DNA of 64,000 nt, from contig JAFMSR010000019.1 of NCBI GenBank assembly GCA_022818135.1, positions 29,923,076 through 29,987,075 on the forward strand, in the 5' to 3' direction. The position numbers and the translations under genes are program-made. How positions within the stretch are numbered: the first letter of the stretch is position 1; each line of letters opens with the position of its first letter. The stretch is from Saxidomus purpurata. Its lineage: Eukaryota; Mollusca; Bivalvia; Venerida; Veneridae. This document shows positions 19,066-28,900 of this stretch, piece by piece. The notes beneath the pieces were generated by a model, which worked only from the letters and a program-made list of their open reading frames with translations, made no database searches and was not told where the DNA came from.

Positions 19066-20545
19066 GTGCTCACCACGTATCCGTCGTCAGTCTATAGTGG
19101 CGTGTGCTAACCATGCATACGTCGTCAGTCTATAGTGGCGTGTGCTCACCACGCATCCGTCGTCAGTCTATAGTGGCGTGTGCTCACCACGCATCCGTCG
19201 TCAGTCTATAGTGACGTGTGCTCACCACGCATCCGTCGTCAGTCTAAAGTGACGTGTGCTCACCACGCATCCGTCGTCAGTCTATAGTGACGTGTGCTCA
19301 CCAAGCATCCGTCGTCAGTCTATAATGACGTGTGCTCACCACGCATCCGTCGACAGTCTAAAGTGACGTGTGCTCACCACGCATCCGACGTCATTGTATT
19401 GTGACGTGTGCTCACCACGCATCCACCGCCAGTCTATAGCGACGTGTGCTCATCACGCATCCGTCGTCAGTCTATAGTGATGTGTGCTCACCAAGCATCC
19501 GTCGTCAGTCTAAAGTGGCGTGTGCTCACCACGCATCCGTCGTCCGTTTATAGTGACGTGTGCTCACCACGCATCCGTCGTGAGTTTAAAGTGACGTGTG
19601 CTCACTACGCATCCGTTGACAGTTTATAGTGAAGTGTGCTCACCACGCATCCGTCGACAGTCTAAAGTGACGTGTGCTCACCACGCATCCGACGTCATTG
19701 TATTGTGACGTGTGCTCACCACGCATCCACCGCCAGTCTATAGCGACGTGTGCTCATCACGCATCCGTCGTCAGTCTATAGTGATGTGTGCTCACCATGC
19801 ATCCGTCGTCAGTCTAAAGTGGCGTGTGCTCACCACGCATCCGTCGTCCGTTTATAGTGACGTGTGCTCACCACGCATCCGTCGTGAGTTTAAAGTGACG
19901 TGTGCTCACTACGCATCCGTTGACAGTTTATAGTGAAGTGTGCTCACCACGCATCCGTCGTCAGTCTATAGTGACGTGTGCTAACCACGCATCCGTCGTC
20001 AGTTTATAATGAGGTGTGCTCACCACGTTTCCGTCGTGAGTCTAAAGTGATGTGTGCTTACCATGCACCTGCCGCCAGTCTATAATGGTGTGTGCTCATC
20101 ACGCATCCGTCTCCTGTCTATAGTGACGTGTGCTCGCCACGCATCCGTCGTTAGTCTTAAGTAACGTGTGCTCACCACGCATCCGTCGCCAGTTTATAGC
20201 GACGTGTGCTCACCACGCATTCGTCGTTAGTCTAAAGTAACGTGTGCTCACCACGCATCCGTCGCCAGTCTATAGCGACGTGTGCTCACCACGCATCCGT
20301 CGTCAGTCTATAGTGACGTAAGCTCATCACGCATCCGTCTCCTGTCTATAGTGACGTAAGCTCACCACGCATCCGTCGTCAGTCTGTAGTGACTAGTGCT
20401 CACCACGCATCCGTCGGCAGTCTATAGTGACGTGTGCTCACCATGCATCCGCCGCCAGTCTATAGTGACGTGTGCTCACCACGCATGCGTCGTCAGTCTA
20501 TAGAAATTAGTGCTCAGCACGCATCCTAGGTCGGTGGATGGATAA
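19066..20545 (+). repeat. 38-bp minisatellite, about 39 copies, with higher-order duplication
   Basis: The unit is gtgctcaccacgcatccgtc plus gtcagtctatagtgacgt, repeating every 38 bases with point changes (tatagt/taaagt, gtcgtc/gtcgac/gccgcc). A block from about 19408 recurs from about 19712, an offset of 304 bases or exactly eight units, nearly identical. There are no spacers of unique sequence, so it is not a CRISPR array. Open frames through it are artefacts. Confidence 0.95.
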
Positions 20546-22842
20546 CTGACTACTTTTATATGCCAAGTGTAAAGCATCTACACAAAGAACCTCATTTCCA
20601 GGTCCAGTGCGAAATTTTTAGGGATCGAACCTGCGATCTCTATTTTACTTGCCAAACCAAACACGCTACCAAACATTTTTATAAAACATAACAAACAGAG
20701 ATAGACTACATGTATATCTACACACAATTATACATGGAACAAAAACAAAAACACTAATGTATTTTCAATTTCAGGTAAATGAACTGTGGAGCTTACTCTG
20801 ATAGAATGGATTGTGAACAACCTTTGGGAGATATTGCTCAAAGAAAATTGATTGTGAATAACTTTTCAGTGATTTTAATATCATTAAAAAAATTACAAGA
20901 AAGTGTAGATGTACATATTTATAAACTCTTTATCAGTGGAAATAAATAAATACAATTCAATCTGTAAATACTTGGAATAAAGCTTTGATCATCTATCAAA
21001 TGATAATGCTCATCCATGAATCTCATCATGAAATGAATAGAGAATTTCAACCATATGTTAATGATGGACTGTGGTGACCCAAGACCAGCTGGCCGGTTTG
21101 TCAATTTCCTCAACCGTTATTGGCTATACGGTGTACAGTGTTTTGTTGATTTTTTGCTGAAATTTACGTTTTATTTATATTAACTGTTTTAGTTTTGAAA
21201 CAAATTAATTTATATATGAACTGTAGAAAATGTAAAAAAAATTCTGCAAATAAATGTATGCAATTTTTTTTATTTTTTTAATACTGTTTTTAGTAATGCT
21301 GTTACCAATATAAACATTGTGAAAGTAGTCCGGCAAAAAGTAGGGGAACTTGAAAAATCTGATGTCCTCGGACTTCATCATATCCTTAAACAAGGAAATT
21401 TGTTCTCATGTCACTGACTTTCTGTTCTTAGACAGGCTTTATCAGACAGTTTTCAGAGTGATGGCATGATGAATATAATTCTTTCTGTAGGAAAACACTG
21501 AATTGCTGCCAGCGGTAGAAGTCAGATAGCTCAGATTGTCAGAGCAACAAAGGTATAAAGTATTGTGCTAGATACATATCTAAGTTATAAGGCGACTCGA
21601 GATCTGATTCAAATCTGTCTGTCTGTTCTTTAACGTTTCCTTGATAACACTACAGGTCAAAATTTAACCTGCAACCTGAAGGTGATACCTATTGTATTTG
21701 GGGTCAGTGGGTCAAAGGTCAAGGACACAATTGTGTCCTCCAAAAGCATTCCCCTGATATGGCGCTACAAGTCATAATTCTCATTCAAATTACTCAGAAG
21801 GTTGCGTGCAACATGTAGATGATCCCTATTGTTTTGAGGGTCAAAGGTCAAGCGCAGTGGCCTCCGTTGGCCTTTCCTTGATAACACTACACAGGTCACA
21901 ATTTCTTTCAACTTTCATCAGACTTGCTCAGATGGTTGCCTGCAACCTGTAGATGATCCCTATAATAGCTATTGGTTTTGGGGACATAGCTAGACATACA
22001 AAGGTCAAGGTTACAGTGACCGAAACTTTGAAAATAATGTCTGGTCAATATTTTTAGATCTAATTATCAACAGCAGTCTTTAGAGACTTCTGAGGACGAC
22101 TGGTCTTATTAAGTTGATTATCCTTACTTTCTGAGGGGTTAGTAAGTCAATGTTATAGGGACTTGTTATGAACCTTCTAAAATCAGTAAGGTCATGAACA
22201 TGTTTCGGTATGTGGATAAATCCCCATTCTAGGTAGTGCCTTGTTTCATATTAATCAAAAGGTACGGAATGACTACCAAACGTGCGGGTGTTGGTACGGC
22301 TTGAAAAGGAAGTGAAGGGTTTTAGTGGCGTACGCCAATTCTCAGTCGGCCAGGTATTGTGTAACTGATTATTTTTTTGATTCGCTTGTTGCTTACTGAA
22401 TAGGAAATGCTGTTATTCAATATATGTAAATGGAAAGGAAGAATATTTTAGAAGTTGCAGTTTCAATGGCCTCGTATGACATTTCCGATTTTAGGAGACA
22501 TTCTTCTTGAAAATTCGATGCGGGCCGGTACGTTTCATCCACCGGCGCGGTGGCACGGCATGACCGGACAAAGTCGCTTAAATCCCAACAAATAAATTTA
22601 AAATTATTGAATGAATAGTTGAATTATATGAAAAAACAAACTTGATCATTTAATTTGAATTACTTTTAATAATATGTGATAAAAAAGAAACGGTTCATTC
22701 ATTTTAAGATTTTTGTAGGTTTATTGAAATAGTTCAAATACAACGGTGGATTATATTCCAATAAACTAACTGTCCACACAGCAAAAGTTATCAATTTTGT
22801 TGCTAAGATTAAAGTCAAAATGTATACTGAGCGTAAAAAACG
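20546..22842. other. Non-coding stretch with SINE-like and AGGTCA-rich repeats
   Basis: 20608-20676 reads on the minus strand as a tRNA-like head (gtttggtagcg..., B box ggttcgatccc). 21522-21605 on the plus strand resembles a tRNA-derived head (gatagctcagattgtcagagc, then a degenerate B box). 21610-22060 is listed separately. No coding exon is supported. Confidence 0.4.
21610..22060. repeat. Dispersed repeat rich in AGGTCA half-sites, inverse orientation to 54183-54880
   Basis: About three degenerate units of roughly 130-180 bases carry ggttgc(c/g)tgcaacctgtagatgatccctat, gggtcaaaggtcaag and ccttgataacactac. It is the reverse complement of the family at 54183-54880. Confidence 0.7.
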
Positions 22843-23145
22843 CTGGAAACCATATGACGATGACGTCGTTAAAATGACGTCATGTTTGCGATGCTTTCTG
22901 GTGATGCTTCCTGCAATTTTCGACCCTTTCATTGAAATAAACTCAACAAAAATAGAGTTTGAGACATAAAATAAACAGAAAAATTGTTGGTATTGATGTC
23001 ATATCAAGATAATTTCACTAATAAACACCAAAAGTAGGTGCGCCACTCGTGAAACTATCACTTAGTGCCCACTCGGTGAAATTATAAAGTGATATTACAC
23101 AGAAACCAACTATTATCCTCTATGTGAAGTGTTTGAAATAGTTCT
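22843..23145. repeat. Inverted copy of the 3809-4150 dispersed repeat
   Basis: Contains catatgacgatgacgtcgtt, gatgctttctggtgatgct and the reverse complement of the 3809-4030 segment, including the ttgttggtattgatgtcatatcaagataatttcac block. Related fragments in the opposite sense occur at about 24862-24885 and 25318-25445, on the far side of the palindrome at 23410-24358. Confidence 0.6.
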
Positions 23146-23409
23146 GGGCAACATGAGTTTTGTCCTTTGAATTTGTATACTTTACTAGCGAAATAGCCAT
23201 ACATTTGCTCTATGATCTGTAGTGACATTTTGATTAAGAAATGTTGTTTGCGCAAAATCATACATCACATACTTCGAGTACCTAGGGTCATTTATGTAGA
23301 AAACACTTTTTTATAAAATTTCAAATATCTTTTCTCAAAATTTAATATCATCGATATTGTACAAATAAGAATTATAATTTTTAAGAACAATTGTTTTGAA
23401 TAACAGAGT

Positions 23410-24358
23410 TTAGTGTTTGCCCAACATTTCTGTCCAATGAAAATATCTAAAAATTTAAAGGTCCAATACTAAGGAAAGCGAAAATTCAAATATACCTTTA
23501 AAAACACAGAAATCAGTTATTTTTAATAAAAAATGAAAGTTGGTATGTAGAAATTCTAAATAAACCACAGTACATGTACACTTATTTTTCTATGCATTAT
23601 GAAGAAAGTTAAAAAGACCTGGGTAGTCATTTTGTCAAATCACTGAGATTTCAACATAATACACATACTTTTCTTTGTGTTCCAAACACTTTCTGTAAAT
23701 TTTAACCTGACAATCTTCATTATTTAGTGTCTTGCATAAGGTAATGTACTTGCCATTGAAATAACTGTCACTTAATTTTCGCTTAGTAGTGGACCTTTAA
23801 AATGTGCCCTGTCTATTTGCCATAAACCTCTGACAGATTGTTCTATGTATCACTCTATCTTGATAGAGCGCGACTCTATAGACTTGTTTGTGCATGACGT
23901 CATAAAATGTAGTAAATAAAGACTAAATGTAGGGCAAACACTAAGTCAGTTAGAGGTAAAATAGAGAAATTTATACAACATAGAAACCCAGACGATAGCT
24001 TTTGGTTTCTATATTGCATAAATTTCTCTATTTAGCCTCTAACTATCACTTATGTAATAGTTAGAGGCTAAATAGAGAAATTTATGCAATATAGAAACCA
24101 AAAGGAGGGTAGCGCTAGCGACCGACTGGGTTTCTATGTTGTATAAATTTCTCTATTTTAGCCTCTAACTGACTTAGTGTTTGCCCTACATTTAGTCTTT
24201 ATTTACTACATTTTATGACGTCACACATAAACAGGTCTATAGAATCGCGCTCTATCAAGATACATAGAACAATCTGTCAGAGGTTTATGGCAAATAGACA
24301 GGGAACATTTTAAATTTTTAGATATTTTCATTGGACAAAAATGTAGGGCAAACACTAA
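23410..24358. mobile_element. Nested palindromic mobile-element complex
   Basis: Two oppositely oriented copies of a MITE with ttagtgtttgccc(t)aca termini (23410-23944 and 24174-24358; about 190 bases each once the insertion at 23459-23796 is removed) flank a 229-base centre. The centre holds four alternating-orientation copies of gttagaggctaaatagagaa...tagaaacc: 23949-24043 forms one stem pair and 24060-24169 the second. The axis lies near 24050 (aactatcacttatgtaatagtt). No coding sequence is present. Confidence 0.85.
23459..23796. mobile_element. 338-bp MITE with TTAA target duplication (family 2), inserted in the left palindrome arm
   Basis: TTAA at 23455-23458 and 23797-23800 flank termini aggtccaatactaaggaaagcgaaaat and attttcgcttagtagtggacct. 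The right arm of the host palindrome shows the uninterrupted site (ctaaaaatttaaaatgttccc on the reverse strand), which defines the insertion precisely. A second, left-truncated copy is at 52424-52691. Probably a piggyBac-type non-autonomous element. Confidence 0.88.
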
Positions 24359-24389
24359 GCTTTATTATAACATATCAGGTCCCATTAGT

Positions 24390-24583
24390 AAAAAGTAGCT
24401 TGATAGCTCAGTGGCTAGGGCCTTTGCCTCCAGAACAGGAGGTCCCGGGTTCACATCCCAGCCGGAGCACAAGGTGTGTCCTTGGGCAAAGACACTGAAA
24501 CCACACGTGCCTCAGTCTACCCAGCTGTAAATGGACAGCAGTGATATATAAGCACAATTACAAACAAACAAACAAGAAAAAGT
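24390..24583 (+). mobile_element. tRNA-derived SINE with 7-bp target duplication
   Basis: The tRNA-like head has an A box (tagctcagtggctaggg) and B box (gggttcacatccc). A body with cttgggcaaagacactgaaacc and cctcagtctacccagctgtaaatg follows, a segment widespread in marine invertebrate SINEs, then a caaacaaacaaacaag tail. AAAAAGT occurs at 24390-24396 and 24577-24583. Confidence 0.85.
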
Positions 24584-25980
24584 TTAAACTCGCTGCCTCT
24601 CTCTCGCGAATGTGATGACATCTGGAATATGAGTGTTTATAAGAGCGTTTAAATAAGCTACGAGCTTTCTTTGTAATCGAATTAAAATAAATTCGTATAA
24701 ACTAGTACCGGTACAAAGTAAGTGATGCACTAGAAGTAAAAGAAAACATTTATAAGCCAAATATTCACTCTAGAAATTTTCAACTGCCTTCTCTGAACAA
24801 TTTGGTATATGAAATAAGAGTCTATTTGGTTTATAAAGTAGAAAAAATTCAAGTTGGGGACCATTTCAAACACTTTACATGAACCTTAATTAGATTTTTA
24901 TTCTTCATTTAGATTGTTTATAGTTCTGGCCGACCCTGGGATTTCACCCTGGATGAACTTTCCAAGAATCACACAGGCATAGGTTGGGAGACAGCTGCAG
25001 ATACTAGGGAATATGGGTACCAAACTCTAGCTCTTACCAAATAGATCCTTAATGGGTCTTTTACTTGCCCATTGTATAGCACTGATACACCTAAGACTAC
25101 CCCTGGGTTTCTAACCAGTTCATGTAATGCAGTGCACAAGAACAATATTGAAGCATCACCACTTGTCAATTCATCAATAACTTACGTGTGAGTCAGCTCT
25201 TGTTGAATTTTCAAGATCCTTTAAATACCAAAAAAAATATGAACATTTGAAAATGCATAAATGTCACCAGAAAGTAAAATAAAAAAAAAATAAAAATAAA
25301 AAACAAACAAAAAAAAAACGTCACCAGAAAGCATAGCACACATGATATCATTTTAATGAAGTTATTGTATGGTTTCACGCATTCAGTACGCTCATTATAC
25401 TTTTTGATGTATATACATGTTTGTTAAGATAAATTTCACTGAATGAGCAGTGAGTGTATCAGAATATAATCCAATATTAAACACATTATTTATGTTTTGG
25501 AGAATATAATCTAGATGGAGGGAATTTCCATTTAAATTGCTAGATGTAGGGAGTGCCCCTTTAATCTGCTAGATGAAGAGAGAGTAGTGCCCTGAGTGTA
25601 CTTCAAAATCCCTTCGGTCGAAATCCCCTTTGTCCAAAAATCATAATGGCATACTGTAGTCATATTCCCCTCAATGGATTTTGCACATTGTTACAAGTGT
25701 AAAAGCATAAAAAATATATTGCATGAAAAACTTGTACACAATGTTTTATTTGTCTCTTGATGTCTAGTTTTACTTTACTATAGCGAATGATTGAAAAATA
25801 ACAAAATTACTGAAATAACGATGTAAAATCCATTTAGTGGATAATATGACTACTTTCCCATTTTTGGAACAAGGGGATTTCGACCAAGGGGATTTTGAGT
25901 GTCTCCCGAGTGCCCCTTTGATATGCTAGTTTAGAAAGTTCCCCTTTAATTGTTGATAAAGACTATGTTTGTCTCTTGTT
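24584..25980. other. Intergenic region upstream of the hydrolase gene
   Basis: Contains repeat fragments (gtcaccagaaag at 25262 and 25320; gcattcagtacgctc at 25380), an A-rich run at 25278-25318 and two near-copies of gggagtgcccctttaat at about 25553 and 25908. No coding exon is seen. Any promoter and first leader exon of the hydrolase gene probably lies here. Confidence 0.4.
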
Positions 25981-25985
25981 TCCAG

Positions 25986-28900
25986 ATGATTATTGTTTCT
26001 GCAAGGTCAGCAAATCAAGGTTTCTCAAGATTAAGATCTTCAAACACATTTACACAAAGTGTCTTGAGCCAGATTCGTGTAAGTTCAGGTAAATTTATCT
26101 TAATCAGTAAAAGGCCACACCCTGTTGACCTTTTTGGGTTGAAATAGTCGCCATGTGGCACCCCGTCAAATTGGCATGTATTAAAATTAAGTTCAAAGCT
26201 CACCTGACCTTGAAGTCCTTTTATTCTTTTCTATTTGACTTGTCCCCCCCCCCCCTATCCCAAAATTATAATAACTTGGGAGATTCTGTTAGTGTATGAG
26301 AAATAAAGAAGAATTATCTGAGTTCTAAATGTGTGCAGCAAAAATACAGCCTTAAAGCTGCCTGTTCACAGTTACCTATGACAAAATTCAATTTCTCCAA
26401 AATGATTCACAGTAAGACATAAAATGTAAAACTAATTGGCTATAGAATCAACAACAGAAGTAAAAATCTACATATTGATTTGAGAAAATCTGTTGAAAAT
26501 GTTAGCGAGTTTGGTTTAATTGCACCACTGTGCAATATGTTTACATATTACTATTTCAAAAGGGTTTGTACCGCTTTATAATTTAGCAGTGTATTAGATT
26601 TAGAAAATTCAGAAATACTTTACAGGTATTTGTACGTTGAAAGTTCAAAGATTTTTTTTTTTCACCAAAAACTTGAGAGAGGGAAACTTGAAAGAGCTTT
26701 GCTGTAATCTGTAATATATTTGTTTTCAGAAAATGTCTGCAGCAGTCACAGTTTCCTTCAAGTCAGAAAATTCCAAAGGTGAATGTCCAGGGGTGCTTCA
26801 GGGTGATAAATCAGAGACTAATAAAGGAATTATAGTTTTACAGGTAAAATGCTCTTCAAAGTGGCATATGACTGTAAGAATTATAGTGGTGCAGCAATAT
26901 ATACCGGTACAGTCAAACTTGTGAACAAAGGTCATCTTTTGGAGAGTCAAAATGTGACCTTTGTAGACAGGTGACCTTTACTCTAAGGTCAAACTGTTTT
27001 GTTTAATCAATATTGGTTTCTGAAAGACTGGCCTTTACTGACAGTGTAACCTTTATTCAGGGGTGGTCGTTGGCACAGATTTGACTGTATATTGCAATTC
27101 AGAGCAGGGTCAATATATGTACCGTGGTACGAATTACAGTACCGCAATATTCAAAATTAAATGAACTACTGACTTTACACATTGCTTTGCATGTAAATAA
27201 ACCTGAAAAAGCAGAAGAAGATCATGTTTGACCATCTTTGCCACTCTTTGGTTACAAATATAATACAAGAAAAACTGTGATACAAAGTATCACAGCGGGC
27301 CAACAAACAATAATCCATGTCAAAATAACTCGAGGAAACCAATTCTGGTTGAATAAGCAAAATCTGACACGACACCACATCTACTGACTGACCTGTAGTA
27401 TCGAAACTTTACTGTTATCAAATAATATTTATACAGTATGTCCAGGAATGCTCTATAGACCGTTCCTGGTATGTCTCAATTTTTCATTACCATTATCCTT
27501 ATTAATTTGACATGAATGAAGATTTTTATGATTGTTTGCCGTAAAATATTCTTAAATGGTTAAAAAGCTACAAATGATTATTAAAACAGCAGAAAAAAAG
27601 TTTTAAAAAAAATGGGTGATGATGGGATTCGAACTCGTGGATTTGTAAAAGTACACGTACACAAAAGGGTTTGAGCCATCGGCTTTATCCATTACACCAC
27701 GTACACAGACTTGTAACACATGGGAAAAAATTAGCTAAAATAATATATATTTAAAAAGGCCATCAAAGAATATTCAGTCGACTGCAATTCGTTTCTATAA
27801 TGTCAAAGGCTGTGTAAGTGGAAAAAGCAATCATATATCCATTTTTCTCGGCGTAGATTGCGACTGAAACGTGAAAAGCACTTTTCTATTTTTATCAGCG
27901 TAGATTAAATTGTGCCCTCTATGAAACGAACAACAACTCAATTACAAACGACAACTCTTGCTTTTCCAAAAAAATTGACTGTGTCTACAGTTTTCATCTC
28001 AGAGGTACCTCAATTTTATAATGAAAAGAGACGCATATGTTCGATCTGATGCTTAAGTCTCCATGCATCTTTGACTCACCACATATTAAATATAGCGGGC
28101 CGCTGCTGCGGCCCGCAATAACTTGCCCATGAGTCAAGTTAGCTTTTAATCGACAGTTTCAGCATCGCTTATTGTCAACTTGTGGCACTGTATTTTACGA
28201 AACTGATTTGGTCATATTCTATTTTCTTAGTGTTTCTGTTACATCAATACATCGCAATATGGTTTGCAAAATGGGTTGACTGTATAGTTGCACCCCTAAA
28301 GAATTAGAAAGAGTTTGAGTGTATTATTTCTGTGTTTATAGGTTTGTTCACCTGTCTGTCTGTAGGTCACTTGGTTAATATACTTGCCATGCTAAATTTC
28401 TTTAATGAACATCCCATGTACATCATGATTATGCATCATTCAAGTTTAGCAGCACCAGTAATGGTTTATTCAAAGACCTATACTATAGTTTATAGGTCTT
28501 TGGTTTATTGGATGTTTACTGAATTATTTACTGTCCAATATTATAAGTATATATTGATCTTCTCTTTTAAAAGGAATGGTGGGGAATGAATGAGCAAATC
28601 AAAGAGGAAGCCAGCCAGATTGGCAGTAAATATAAGGGAAAATTTATCACACTGGTACCCGACCTGTACAGAGGTAAAATTGCCACTGATAGTGAGGAAG
28701 CTGGGCACCTGATGAATGATCTGGATTGGGCAGGAGCTGTGAAAGATATTCAGGGAGCTGCAAAGTACCTAATAGAAAATGGATGTACAAAGGTTTAGAC
28801 ATCTATTAATTTACTTCCAGTTTTTCTTTCCTTTAACTAAAACTTTGTCTTCAGAAGGAAGAACAGAGCAAACAAGAACTGTCTTAAACAATATAAATTA

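Noticed and set aside
19066..20545. Regular repeats as a possible CRISPR array or repeat protein
   Set aside because: Units are contiguous with no unique spacers, the host is eukaryotic, and a 38-base period cannot keep one frame.
27604..27712. Functional tRNA gene
   Set aside because: The B box is good but the acceptor stem does not pair and the internal distance is too long; better seen as a tRNA-derived repeat.
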